Shown: positions 7,053-14,920, numbered from the stretch's first letter. The stretch is DNA of 38,624 bases from an uncultured Blautia sp. (GCA_900541345.1 UQJE01000016.1:1-38624); one strand, 5' to 3'. Made by a program: numbers and translations. The notes: generated by a model not told the origin, from the letters alone.

Positions 7053-7894
7053 TTCTCTCTTTTCTCCCGTTCTTCCCTTCTTCTTTTACTAATCTCCTCA
7101 AATCTGCACCAGACACCGGAATATAGTATATTTCGGAGAATATCTCCGTATTTTATAACAGGAAGTTTCTCAAATTCTTTACAAACTTCTGCAAGCATCA
7201 TAATCAAAATGCTGCGAACTTCCTCCTCAAACCCTTTCAGCATACACTTTTCAGAAAATGGATTGTAATTTCCATTTTCCGCATCTTTTTCCACATCATC
7301 ATAAGCATCGAGAAGGTAGATAAATTTTCCAAGATAAAATCCGATTTTACGAAGAGATTTTTCCCACATATCATGGCGTACTGCAAGAATCTCCTCCATA
7401 ATTTTCCCAAAACAGCCCGCCATTTTATCAAGGTCTTTCTCCCCTTCTTTTTCCCAGGCAGACAGCCGCTCCAGATGCTCTATAATAACCGGAATTTTCT
7501 CTTTATATACTTCTTCCAGGTGATTTTCTCTGTTCTGGAGAAGGGCTGCGTATATACGGCGGGATACCTTCTTCTCATCATTCCAGTCATCCATACATTT
7601 ATAATAGGTAAGAAGAATATTCATATCTGCTCCGTATTCTGTCATTTCATTCTTTCTTACCTGCTGCCTGTGAACAGGGTGAACAGCGCACCTTGTTGTA
7701 CCCTGTTTTGTGGGCGGCTCGTAAAGCCCGCTTAAAAGCATGACAACAAAGGTCATATCATAGCTTATGGAAATCTGTCCGGAAACTCCGTACTTTCTTT
7801 TCAGCTCACGGCATAAGCCACAGTAAAAAGAACGATATACGTCAAAATCCTTAAATTTCATCTCCGGCTTATTTACAATTACATATCCAAACAT
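7046..7894 (-). CDS. DUF5685 family protein with DDxxD motif, function unknown
   Basis: A 282-residue, mostly helical protein that I place in DUF5685 from its N-terminus (MFGYVIVNKPEMKFKDF, then YRSFYCGLCRELKRKYG). Visible features are a CGLC pair (Cys25, Cys28) and a further Cys69 in TRCAVHP, which could bind metal; an exact DDxxD at 102-106 (DDWND) and a second acidic cluster DAYDDVEKD at 196-204 followed by NGNYNPF. Paired Asp clusters in an all-helical protein recall isoprenoid-synthase folds, but I cannot show homology. The C-terminus is highly charged. The gene sits between a zinc-ribbon gene (stop codon 1 bp from this ATG, with an AGAGGAG ribosome site inside it) and the J-domain gene (7-bp overlap), so the three products are made together. 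Function is not known. Confidence 0.8.
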   Translation of the reverse strand: MFGYVIVNKPEMKFKDFDVYRSFYCGLCRELKRKYGVSGQISISYDMTFVVMLLSGLYEPPTKQGTTRCAVHPVHRQQVRKNEMTEYGADMNILLTYYKCMDDWNDEKKVSRRIYAALLQNRENHLEEVYKEKIPVIIEHLERLSAWEKEGEKDLDKMAGCFGKIMEEILAVRHDMWEKSLRKIGFYLGKFIYLLDAYDDVEKDAENGNYNPFSEKCMLKGFEEEVRSILIMMLAEVCKEFEKLPVIKYGDILRNILYSGVWCRFEEISKRRREEREKREKC

Positions 7895-7895
7895 C

Positions 7896-8303
7896 TCAGC
7901 TCCTCTTTACAAACTTTGTATGACATTTTGGACAATCGATTTCTATTTTTCCCTTTCCTTTTGGAATCCTGATTTTCTGTCCGCAGCCCGGGCAGGTATA
8001 AATATGATTTGTTCTGCGTTCTGCCATCAGGCTTTTTTCTTTCTGAAAACGCAGGCGAAGCTTCGCTGTTTTTGCAAGAAACCACTGATTTTCCTCATAT
8101 CTTTTCTGGATATTTCTGGAAAAAATACGGAAATATGTATAAATAATGGCAGCAAGACCCAGTGTATCAAGAAGCGCTCCCATATTGCTTCTCCCTGCAA
8201 AAATAGAAAGCAAAACGCACACGAACGCCGCTCCCATTGTAAATTTCGCCAGGTCATCCACACCGTAGCGTCCCTGCATAAACCGGATAAACTTTTCTTT
8301 CAT
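7896..8303 (-). CDS. Small membrane protein with C-terminal zinc ribbon
   Basis: A 135-residue protein. Residues about 23-60 hold one or two hydrophobic segments (FTMGAAFVCVLLSIFAG and LLDTLGLAAIIYTYFRIF), followed by a basic cytoplasmic stretch and a C-terminal zinc ribbon with two CxxC knuckles (CPGCGQKIRIP and CPKCHTKF). It is probably membrane-anchored with the ribbon in the cytoplasm. Zinc ribbons of this type bind nucleic acid or protein partners; none can be named here. It lies 19 bp downstream of the flavin reductase-like gene and 1 bp upstream of the DUF5685 gene, so it belongs to a four-gene operon. The AAGGAGCAG ribosome site supports the start. Confidence 0.8.
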   Translation of the reverse strand: MKEKFIRFMQGRYGVDDLAKFTMGAAFVCVLLSIFAGRSNMGALLDTLGLAAIIYTYFRIFSRNIQKRYEENQWFLAKTAKLRLRFQKEKSLMAERRTNHIYTCPGCGQKIRIPKGKGKIEIDCPKCHTKFVKRS

Positions 8304-8322
8304 TTCAATTCACTGCTCCTTA

Positions 8323-8829
8323 CTATTCTCTTACAAGTACCTTTTCCACTTCTGCTATGTACATAATATGGTAATCTTTTTCCGGATACCATCTCTCATC
8401 GTTTTCTTTCTCGTCAAAACACTGTGGTTTGATGTCGTCATGGTACATTTTTCTGCATACCATAATCATATCTGCTTCTTCAATTCCTGCTGTTCCGTCT
8501 GTGAAATACGGAGTCAGACCTGCCTCTTTGATTTTGTTGATTCCCTTTCCACTGACACGTCCACAGTAGCCAAGCTCCTGTCTGTATTTTTCCCCGAGAA
8601 CAGAAATCGTAAACCTCTCTTCTCTGTCTACAAATTCCTTTGTATAACGCTGCGGGCGGATATACACTGTCACTGTGTTTTTCCCCCACATAACGCCCAT
8701 TGCGCCCCAGCTTGCTGTCATTGTGTTACATTTTTCTTCATTTCCCGCTGTGATAAGAAGCCATTCCTTTCCGATTTTTGTGAAAGGATTCATTGTCAGC
8801 TCTTCTGCTTTTACCTCTTTAAATCCCAT
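8323..8829 (-). CDS. Flavin reductase-like (FMN-binding split-barrel) protein
   Basis: A 168-residue cytoplasmic protein of the flavin-reductase-like FMN-binding family. Typical segments are the N-terminal MNPFTKIGKEWLLITAG, NTMTASWGAMGVMW (the FMN phosphate-binding loop region), TVTVYIRPQRYTKEFVD and FTISVLGEKY, followed by a region containing YCGRVSGK and a C-terminal HIMYIAEVEKVL strand. Members bind FMN and reduce flavin or other substrates with NAD(P)H; the substrate here is unknown. The length fits the family. It appears to be the first gene of the operon running to 6405, with a GAGGAGG ribosome site directly upstream. No convincing -35/-10 pair was found for it. Confidence 0.85.
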   Translation of the reverse strand: MGFKEVKAEELTMNPFTKIGKEWLLITAGNEEKCNTMTASWGAMGVMWGKNTVTVYIRPQRYTKEFVDREERFTISVLGEKYRQELGYCGRVSGKGINKIKEAGLTPYFTDGTAGIEEADMIMVCRKMYHDDIKPQCFDEKENDERWYPEKDYHIMYIAEVEKVLVRE

Positions 8830-8930
8830 TTTGTGTTCCTCCTCTATGTTTCACTGCTTTGTTGTCAAATTTAGGATATATTCTATCACAGTTGAGATGG
8901 ATTTTCCAGTGATACACAGAAAGTTCATAG

Positions 8931-8995
8931 GTACAGTTCACGCCGATAACTATATCATTCAATACCGGACGTCAGAAGTGACTCTTGAACTGTAC
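8931..8995. repeat. Inverted repeat GTACAGTTCA ... TGAACTGTAC
   Basis: Perfect 10-bp arms at 8931-8940 and 8986-8995 with a 45-bp centre that contains a small hairpin (GTCA-GAAG-TGAC, 8970-8981). It lies in the divergent region between the flavin reductase-like gene and the ECF gene. A third GTACAGTT occurs at 9061-9068 inside the ECF promoter. Either an operator set or an RNA structure; no known riboswitch matches by eye. Confidence 0.5.
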
Positions 8996-9051
8996 TTATT
9001 TACTTAGAATCCGCATCAAACTGTCCCTTTAAAAATAGTTAAAATTGGATA

Positions 9052-9080
9052 TTGAATAGTGTACAGTTTCTATGTATGAT
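9052..9080 (+). promoter_or_regulatory. Promoter of the ECF transporter S-component gene
   Basis: TTGAAT (9052-9057) and TATGAT (9075-9080) with 17-bp spacing, 28 bp before the start codon. The spacer contains GTACAGTT, the half-site of the inverted repeat at 8931-8995. Confidence 0.65.
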
Positions 9081-9108
9081 AACGGTAACATTTAAGGAAA
9101 GGCAGTGA

Positions 9109-9720
9109 ATGATTATGAACAAACAAAATGCTACTATTATGAAACTGGCAGAAACTGCACTTCTTGCAGCCCTCTGCTTTGTATCTTTTACCTTTTTGCA
9201 GATTAAAATTCCGGTACCCGGAGGGGATGCTACTTCCCTTCATATCGGCAATGCATTCTGTGTAATAGGCGCTCTTCTTCTGGGCGGCTGGTATGGCGGT
9301 CTTGCAGGTGCTATTGGAATGACAATCGCAGATATAATGGACCCTGTTTATATTACTGTTGCACCAAAAACCTTTATACTGAAGCTTTGCATTGGCTTAA
9401 TTACCGGTCTTGTTGCTCATAAAATTGCAAAAATCAACGAAAGCCACGATAAAAAATATGTATTTAAATGGAGTGTGATTTCCTCTGTTGCAGGCCTTGG
9501 CTTTAATGTAATTGCCGATCCTGTTGTGGGATATTTCTACAAAAGGCTGATTCTCGGACAGCCACAGGAAATGGCAGACGTTCTTGCAAAAATGAGCGCT
9601 GCTGCAACCCTTGTAAATGCAGTCGTGTCTGTTGTTCTTGTAGCTTTCCTCTACAATGCAGTACGCCCTGCTTTTATTAAAATGCAGCTTATGCAGGTAA
9701 AACCAAAACAAATGTGTTAA
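9109..9720 (+). CDS. ECF transporter S component, substrate unknown
   Basis: A 203-residue membrane protein with five to six hydrophobic segments. The N-terminal AETALLAALCFVSFTFLQIKIP, the GGDATSLHIGNAFCVIGALLLGG region and the repeated small-residue helices (GGLAGAIGMTIADIMDP) are typical of S components of energy-coupling-factor vitamin transporters (ECF-ribofla_trS-like). Such proteins bind a vitamin or related compound and share an EcfA/A'/T energising module, which is not encoded here and must be elsewhere. The conserved first helix with its small residues would contact EcfT. The substrate cannot be told from the sequence. The start at 9109 is 6 bp after AAGGAAAGG; a second ATG at 9115 is possible. 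The gene is alone on its strand and ends at a bidirectional terminator. Confidence 0.85.
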   Translation: MIMNKQNATIMKLAETALLAALCFVSFTFLQIKIPVPGGDATSLHIGNAFCVIGALLLGGWYGGLAGAIGMTIADIMDPVYITVAPKTFILKLCIGLITGLVAHKIAKINESHDKKYVFKWSVISSVAGLGFNVIADPVVGYFYKRLILGQPQEMADVLAKMSAAATLVNAVVSVVLVAFLYNAVRPAFIKMQLMQVKPKQMC

Positions 9721-9758
9721 AGCCCTATCTCCAATCACAATTTACCTTCCTATTCCCC

Positions 9759-9794
9759 AAAAAGGAGAATGGCGCAGCCGCCATTCTCCTTTTT
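9759..9794. terminator. Bidirectional Rho-independent terminator
   Basis: Perfect 16-bp stem (AAAAAGGAGAATGGCG, 9759-9774, with 9779-9794) and a CAGC loop between the converging ECF gene (ends 9720) and DUF1002 gene (ends 9808); T runs are present in both directions. Confidence 0.9.
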
Positions 9795-9807
9795 CACTTC
9801 TTTCCAT

Positions 9808-11364
9808 TTATTCTGTTGGATAAGTCTCTTCTGTTCCAGCCGGGATTTCTTCTGTTCCTTCTGTTGTCTGCTCTGCCGGCTGTTCTGTTGCTTCACCATT
9901 CTCTGTTGTCTCATCTGTAAAGGTTGTCTCTCCATAAAGATTCTCAAAGAATTTCAGGGTATCATGATAGAGAAGCTCTCTGTCCTCCTGCGCTATATTT
10001 GCAAGAATATCGGCTGCCGCTTCTTCCTCTGTTTTTTCCGGCTGCTCAATATTAAAAATTTCTTTGAGCTTTTCATTCATCATATTCAGCTCAACACTGA
10101 TATACTTTTCCATTCCTGTGGGAATATAAGCACCTGTTCCCTCTGTCAGAATCTGATAATACGTTTCCTCTACTTTCTGAGAAAGAAGCGCACCTGTTTC
10201 TGCGTCAATCACTGCAGAAGGAACGAATCCTTCTCCCATTGCTTCCAGAAGAGCATCTGCATCTCCTTCATACTCTCCGGCACAGAACTTTTTCAAAATG
10301 TCATACTGTGACTGTGCCTGCTCGCTGAGAGCAGCCTCTCCAGTTTCTGATCCCGGTACATTTTCTCCCTCTGTTCCTTCTTCTTCCGGAATTTCCTCTA
10401 CAACGCCATCCTCATTCATCTCCGGATCTACCGTAGCCTCCGGATCTTCCTCTGTCATGGATTCTTCTTCCATAGGCTCTTCTGTAGAACTTGTAGGTAC
10501 ATCTTCTCCCAGAATGCTTTCATCTACATCACTGAGAATACTGTCCTGATCCACAACATCTGTTTCGCTTTCTGTTTCCTCAGAAACTTCTCCTGATACA
10601 TTTTCCTCAACACGTTCCAGTGTTTCCTGCATATCCTCATAATTATAATTCTGCTGGGCAATCTGCTCAAGAAGAGAAACAATTTTATCCATCTCCTCAG
10701 AATCTACTGTTACGTTGTTCTGCTGCGCTATATTAAACACAATATTGTAAATTTCATTTGCGTCCTGGACATTATTCTGAATCACTTCTATCTTTGCCTG
10801 ATTGATTACAGTAGTGGCGTCATTTTTTCCAACCTTGTCCGCAAGATTTCCGGTAACTACCATCTCCTCTGTTGCAATCTCTTTCTTTGTCTCGTCCAGT
10901 TTTTCACCGCTCGCAGCCTCATATGCCATCTGAATACCAGTGAGAGCTCCTGTTCCGGATACCTCGAACGGGCAGGCAGCTACCACCTCGCAGTTTTTTA
11001 CTCCTGATGTAGAAAGTGTCGTTGCAATCATATTTCCGGTAACCCAGTTTAAGTTTGCAGTACGCACACGGATTCCACCGGACTGTGTCGGTTTTACATA
11101 AGCACAGCTTACTGTTCTTGTTCCAATCTGTTCAAGAGGAACATAAGAACTTAAATGATCTCTCTCGTCCTGGTTTGTGATTGTTAAAATCTGCACCTCA
11201 TCTGCACTTGTTTTAAAATACTTCATCATAGTCTGTTTCTGTGCATCTGTTAAATCTGCTCCAAGAGTTACCACCTTCATACCATCTGCCATTGCAGGAA
11301 CCACACTTCCTGCACTTAAACATGCACTTAAAAGCACTGCCCCCAGTAATTTGCCTTTTCTCAT
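9808..11364 (-). CDS. Secreted DUF1002 domain protein with acidic linker
   Basis: A 518-residue exported protein. The longest frame starts 18 codons earlier, but the ATG at 11364 follows a perfect AAGGAGGAG and opens a typical signal peptide (MRKGKLLGAVLLSACLSAGS, cleavage near AMA, residue 26). The mature N-terminal half (about 27-240) matches DUF1002: MKVVTLGADLTDAQKQTMMK, then VPLEQIGTRTVSCAYV, GIRVRTANLNWVTGNMIA, NCEVVAACPFEVSGTGALTG. A long acidic, Ser/Thr/Glu-rich linker (about 265-350) joins a second helical region, and the tail is again Thr/Glu-rich. No function is known for the family. No transmembrane segment or LPXTG-type anchor is visible after the signal peptide. The gene is alone between a promoter with a palindrome and the terminator at 9759-9794. 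Confidence 0.85.
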   Translation of the reverse strand: MRKGKLLGAVLLSACLSAGSVVPAMADGMKVVTLGADLTDAQKQTMMKYFKTSADEVQILTITNQDERDHLSSYVPLEQIGTRTVSCAYVKPTQSGGIRVRTANLNWVTGNMIATTLSTSGVKNCEVVAACPFEVSGTGALTGIQMAYEAASGEKLDETKKEIATEEMVVTGNLADKVGKNDATTVINQAKIEVIQNNVQDANEIYNIVFNIAQQNNVTVDSEEMDKIVSLLEQIAQQNYNYEDMQETLERVEENVSGEVSEETESETDVVDQDSILSDVDESILGEDVPTSSTEEPMEEESMTEEDPEATVDPEMNEDGVVEEIPEEEGTEGENVPGSETGEAALSEQAQSQYDILKKFCAGEYEGDADALLEAMGEGFVPSAVIDAETGALLSQKVEETYYQILTEGTGAYIPTGMEKYISVELNMMNEKLKEIFNIEQPEKTEEEAAADILANIAQEDRELLYHDTLKFFENLYGETTFTDETTENGEATEQPAEQTTEGTEEIPAGTEETYPTE

Positions 11365-11406
11365 AGATTCTGCTCCTCCTTGTGAAATATCTCCTTGCTG
11401 TGTCTC

Positions 11407-11443
11407 ATTATAACACACTTTTGTCTTAATCTGTAATTTACAG
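11407..11443 (-). promoter_or_regulatory. DUF1002 gene promoter overlapped by a palindrome
   Basis: On the minus strand TATAAT (11407-11412) lies 18 bp from TTACAG (11431-11436). The -35 is one arm of a perfect palindrome CTGTAA-T-TTACAG (11431-11443), extended by imperfect TTAA flanks, a likely operator for an unidentified dimeric regulator. Confidence 0.55.
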
Positions 11444-11461
11444 TTAAATTTTATATTCTTT

Positions 11462-12781
11462 TCAGAAATGCTTCTTCCATATCCGTTTTCCCCTATTGTA
11501 TAAAACTACTCCGATTACAGCCACAGCAAGCTCCGTTGCCGGAAATGCAAGCCAGAGTCCTGTTTCGTCAAATAACACAGAAAGAAGAAATGCCATTGGG
11601 ATAATCAGGAGAAGTCCTCTCATAAAAGAAATAATATTGGCATATCCGGGTATATCTGTAGAAGTAAAATATACCATCGTCACAATATTAAATCCGGCAA
11701 ATATACACGCTGTAAAATACAGCTTAATTCCATAGACAGCAATATTCTGAAGCACACTGTTTCCTTCACTGTTAAATATAGCTGTAATTCCGTCTGCCCA
11801 TATAAAAACTCCTCCATATATTATAATAGAAAGAATTGCTACCGTCCAAAGAGCATACTGATAAATTTTCTGGATTTCTCTTCTTTTTCTTATTCCGTAA
11901 TACCGACTGATAAGAGGCTGGATTCCCTGAGAAATTCCGTTAAAAACAGAAATTACTACAAGAGAAATATTCGCTACCACTCCATATGCAGCCACACCAG
12001 TATTTCCCTGTAAATCCAGCATAATCAGATTAAATACAATAATTACGATTCCAGAAGACAATTCTCCTATGAAAGAGGGAATTCCGCTGGCGAGAATTTT
12101 CCCCGGAAATCTATTTCCAAATCCACCTTTTACAAAATGGAAATTATTTTTCTTCTTTATAAAGAAAGGGGCAAGCACACAAAGGCTGATAACAGGCGAC
12201 AGGCTTGTTGCCACAACTGCACCAAGCATCCCCATATGAAACGGAAAAATAAAAATATAATCCAGAATAATATTAGAAAAGCTTCCTGCCAGCATTGCCG
12301 CCATAGATCTTTGTGGTTCTCCATCATTTCGCACAAAGCATAAAGTGACATTATTCAGCACAAATGCAGGAGAGCAGATAAGCAGCACACGAAGGTATGT
12401 GCGGCACATTTCAAAAGTTTCTTCTGTTCCTCCTAAAAATCGCGTAATTCCTGAAGAAGCAAAAAGTCCCAGTATAATAAACAGAACCGAAAAACCTGCC
12501 GCCATAAAAATCACATTAGAAAAAATCTGATTTCCTTTTTCTGCATGGCCCTGGCTTTTTGCCATAGAGTATCTTGTCGCTCCACCCATTCCAAGCATCA
12601 TGCCCGTTCCGTGAATCAGACTGTATACAGGAATGGCAAGATTTAAAGCTGCGAGACCGCTGCTTCCAAGTCCCAACGCAACAAAGTATGTATCTGCCAG
12701 AATATAACAGGACAGCCCTATCATGCCAAGTACATTCAAGAACGTATATTTTCCATATTGTTTCAAACAGTTTTCTTTCAT
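11462..12781 (-). CDS. MATE family efflux transporter
   Basis: A 439-residue integral membrane protein with about twelve hydrophobic segments, the usual size for the MATE (multi-antimicrobial extrusion) family. Signature parts include LNVLGMIGLSCYILADTYFV near the N-terminus, the loop GLAALNLAIPVYSLIHGTGM, GGATRYSMAKSQG (about 65-77), and in the second half VAYGVVANISLVVISVFNGI followed by GIQPLISRYYG, the repeat of the first-half pattern. MATE proteins export cationic drugs or metabolites by Na+ or H+ antiport. The sequence is closer in appearance to the MepA-type branch of Firmicutes than to DinF, but substrate is not predictable. The start follows GGGAGGAAAGG. A possible promoter TTGCCT-18-TAGGAT lies upstream. 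The gene is probably monocistronic. Confidence 0.9.
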   Translation of the reverse strand: MKENCLKQYGKYTFLNVLGMIGLSCYILADTYFVALGLGSSGLAALNLAIPVYSLIHGTGMMLGMGGATRYSMAKSQGHAEKGNQIFSNVIFMAAGFSVLFIILGLFASSGITRFLGGTEETFEMCRTYLRVLLICSPAFVLNNVTLCFVRNDGEPQRSMAAMLAGSFSNIILDYIFIFPFHMGMLGAVVATSLSPVISLCVLAPFFIKKKNNFHFVKGGFGNRFPGKILASGIPSFIGELSSGIVIIVFNLIMLDLQGNTGVAAYGVVANISLVVISVFNGISQGIQPLISRYYGIRKRREIQKIYQYALWTVAILSIIIYGGVFIWADGITAIFNSEGNSVLQNIAVYGIKLYFTACIFAGFNIVTMVYFTSTDIPGYANIISFMRGLLLIIPMAFLLSVLFDETGLWLAFPATELAVAVIGVVLYNRGKRIWKKHF

Positions 12782-12970
12782 TGTCCTTTCCTCCCGTTTA
12801 ACATTTCTATCCTATCAAAGATAAAAGAAAAAGGCAAGGCAGTAACTTTAAACCATAAACTTATCTTATTATTAAATTAAAATTGATTATTTTACATTAT
12901 GAAGTTTTCAATGTATGATAGCAGAAGACAAAAACACATCACACATTTATTGAAAGAGGAGGTTTCCATT

Positions 12971-13555
12971 TTGAAAAAAGATCTTACCCCCAAAACCTTA
13001 TGGACACTTTTCAAGTCCATGTTTGTATTAAGCGCCTGCACTTTTGGCGGCGGCTTCGTTATTGTTTCTCTTATGAAAAAGAAATTTGTGGAGGAACTTC
13101 AATGGCTGGAAGAAGATGAAATGCTGGATATTACTGCAATTACCCAGTCATCACCCGGCCCGCTTCCTGTAAATGCCTCTGTTATTATCGGCTACCGTAT
13201 GAGCGGCATTATCGGTTCTATTGTAGCTGTTCTGGGAACCATTCTTCCCCCTATGGCGATTATCTCTCTTATCTGTGTATTCTACACACAATTTCGGGAA
13301 AACCGCTACATTTCCATTGCACTGCAGGTTATGAGAGCCGGTGTCGCCGCCGTTATTCTCGATGTCACATGGAATCTTGCGAAACATGTATGGAACAGCC
13401 GCTCTGTATTTTATATACTTCTCATGACTGTATCTTTCATTGCAACATGTTTTATGGGAATTGGAGCTATGTATATTATTCTCACCTGCCTCGCAATAGG
13501 CATCGCCGATGCAGTATATGAGGTTATGAAAAAGAAAGGAGACTGGAACAAATGA
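12971..13555 (+). CDS. Chromate transporter family protein, first half-size subunit
   Basis: A 194-residue membrane protein beginning at TTG (12971). The longest frame starts at 12899, but AGAGGAGG (12955-12962) lies 8 bp before this TTG and the extra 24 residues do not resemble the family, so TTG is chosen. It shows the CHR-domain marks: ACTFGGGFVIVSLM early, ITQSSPGPLPVNASVIIGYR, then four to five hydrophobic helices. The next gene is a second CHR half overlapping by 4 bp (ATGA), so the pair forms the split, short-chain chromate transporter type that works as a heterodimer. Characterised members export chromate; in anaerobic gut bacteria the natural substrate is uncertain and may be another anion. 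It lies divergent from the MATE gene. Confidence 0.85.
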   Translation: MKKDLTPKTLWTLFKSMFVLSACTFGGGFVIVSLMKKKFVEELQWLEEDEMLDITAITQSSPGPLPVNASVIIGYRMSGIIGSIVAVLGTILPPMAIISLICVFYTQFRENRYISIALQVMRAGVAAVILDVTWNLAKHVWNSRSVFYILLMTVSFIATCFMGIGAMYIILTCLAIGIADAVYEVMKKKGDWNK

Positions 13556-14139
13556 CACTTCTGACAAAACTATTTTTTGCCTTCATGCAGGTAGGACTCT
13601 TCTCAGTAGGAGGCGGATATGCAGCTATTCCCCTCATTCAGGATCAAATTGTAAACATTCACGGGCTTATGACAATGGACGAGTTTTCCGATCTGATCAC
13701 CATAGCAGAAATGACTCCCGGTCCTATTTCTATTAATTCTTCTACCTTTGTAGGAACGAGACTGGCCGGTCCGGGAGGCGCCGTTTTATGCACACTTGGG
13801 TGCATTATCCCTTCCTTTATTATCTGCCTGACGCTGGCTCACTTTTACTATAAATACCGCTCCTTTTCCGGAGTACAGAAAGTTCTCTCTGCTCTGCGTC
13901 CTGCTGTTGTTGCTTTGATTGGCTCTGCCGGTATTTCCATTCTGACACTGGCACTTTTTGACACAAACCTGAGAAATATAACTCTTTCTGATTTTCGTCC
14001 GGTGGAATTTATTATCTTTGCAGTATGTCTTTTTCTCCTTCGAAAATACCAGGAAAAAATGAGTGCCGTAAAAATCATTCTTGGCTCCGGTATTGTAGGA
14101 ACCGCAGCATATCTTATTCTGGGCGCTTTGCCCCTTTAA
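13552..14139 (+). CDS. Chromate transporter family protein, second half-size subunit
   Basis: A 195-residue membrane protein with the same CHR motifs as its partner: VGLFSVGGGYAAIPLIQDQI (about 14-33), then ITIAEMTPGPISINSSTFVG, followed by several hydrophobic helices. The family's GGG and PGP motifs occur once in each of the two genes, as expected for a half-size pair. The start codon overlaps the stop of the first gene, with AAAGGAGACTGG as ribosome site, so the two are translationally coupled in a likely equal ratio. The gene ends eight bases before a strong terminator shared with the converging pflA gene. Role as for the partner. Confidence 0.87.
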   Translation: MTLLTKLFFAFMQVGLFSVGGGYAAIPLIQDQIVNIHGLMTMDEFSDLITIAEMTPGPISINSSTFVGTRLAGPGGAVLCTLGCIIPSFIICLTLAHFYYKYRSFSGVQKVLSALRPAVVALIGSAGISILTLALFDTNLRNITLSDFRPVEFIIFAVCLFLLRKYQEKMSAVKIILGSGIVGTAAYLILGALPL

Positions 14140-14146
14140 ACGAAAA

Positions 14147-14169
14147 CGCCAGCCGACAATCGGCTGGCG
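14147..14169. terminator. Bidirectional terminator between the chromate pair and pflA
   Basis: CGCCAGCCG (14147-14155) pairs with CGGCTGGCG (14161-14169) around a 5-nt loop. ATCTTTTTA follows on the plus strand and GTTTTCGTTT on the minus strand. Confidence 0.9.
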
Positions 14170-14177
14170 AAATCTTT

Positions 14178-14909
14178 TTATTCACGAATTCCCAAAATCC
14201 TCTCTGCATTTTCAATGCGCTCCTTTGAAGGTGGTTCAATACCCTCCAGAGGATAAGAAAACCCAAGTTCTTTCCACTTATACGCTCCAAGCGTATGGTA
14301 TGGAAGGATTTCTGTTTTTTCTACATTATGAAGAGAATGAACGAAATCTGAAAGTTCCTTCAAATATTCATCATTATCTGTACGCTCCGGCACAAGAACG
14401 TGGCGGATCCATACCGGCTTTTTGATCTCGTCCAGGTATCTGGCAAAATCCAGGATATTCTCATTTTCCTGACCTGTAAGCGCCTTATGTTTTTCCCCGT
14501 TGATGTGCTTAATATCCAGCATTACAAGGTCTGTGTATTTCATAAGCTCCTGAAGCTTTCCGAAAAACGGCTCTTCTCTTGTAAACGGACTTCCGCTTGT
14601 ATCAATGGTCGTATGAATGCCCTGCTCTTTTGCCTGACGGAAAAGTTCCAGTAAAAAATCGATCTGGAGAAGGGGTTCTCCACCAGTTACGGTGATTCCC
14701 CCCTCGTTTCCCCAGTATGCGCGGTAACGCACCGCTTTTTTCAACAGCTCTTCCGGTGTATATTTTGTACCTGCTGACATTTTCCAGGTATCCGGATTGT
14801 GACAGAACTGGCAGCGCATACTGCAGCCTGCAAGAAAAATCACAAATCTTACTCCCGGTCCGTCAACTGATCCGAAGCTTTCCAGCGAATGTACATATCC
14901 TGCTGTCAC
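14178..14909 (-). CDS. pflA: Pyruvate formate-lyase activating enzyme (radical SAM)
   Basis: A 243-residue cytoplasmic radical S-adenosylmethionine enzyme. The CxxxCxxC cluster motif is CSMRCQFC (Cys29, Cys33, Cys36), followed by HNPDTW. GGITVTGGEPLLQ is the SAM-binding GGE motif, and the segment beginning LVMLDIKH is typical of PflA. Using a 4Fe-4S cluster and SAM it makes the glycyl radical on PflB. The gene starts with GTG: the last bases of pflB, TAAGGAG, provide the ribosome site 7 bp before it, so there is only an 11-bp gap after pflB and the two form one operon. The length equals the family norm of about 245 residues. It ends at the terminator 14147-14169. Confidence 0.95.
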   Translation of the reverse strand: MTAGYVHSLESFGSVDGPGVRFVIFLAGCSMRCQFCHNPDTWKMSAGTKYTPEELLKKAVRYRAYWGNEGGITVTGGEPLLQIDFLLELFRQAKEQGIHTTIDTSGSPFTREEPFFGKLQELMKYTDLVMLDIKHINGEKHKALTGQENENILDFARYLDEIKKPVWIRHVLVPERTDNDEYLKELSDFVHSLHNVEKTEILPYHTLGAYKWKELGFSYPLEGIEPPSKERIENAERILGIRE

Positions 14910-14920
14910 TATTAATCTCC

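Noticed and set aside
8931..8995. A known vitamin riboswitch upstream of the ECF gene.
   Set aside because: The THF, TPP, FMN and preQ1 core sequences I know are not present, and the nearest good promoter lies downstream of the structure, so the RNA of the ECF gene would not include it.
11365..11418. The upstream start adding 18 residues to the DUF1002 protein.
   Set aside because: The extension would precede a normal signal peptide, and it overlaps the -10 box and ribosome site of the gene.
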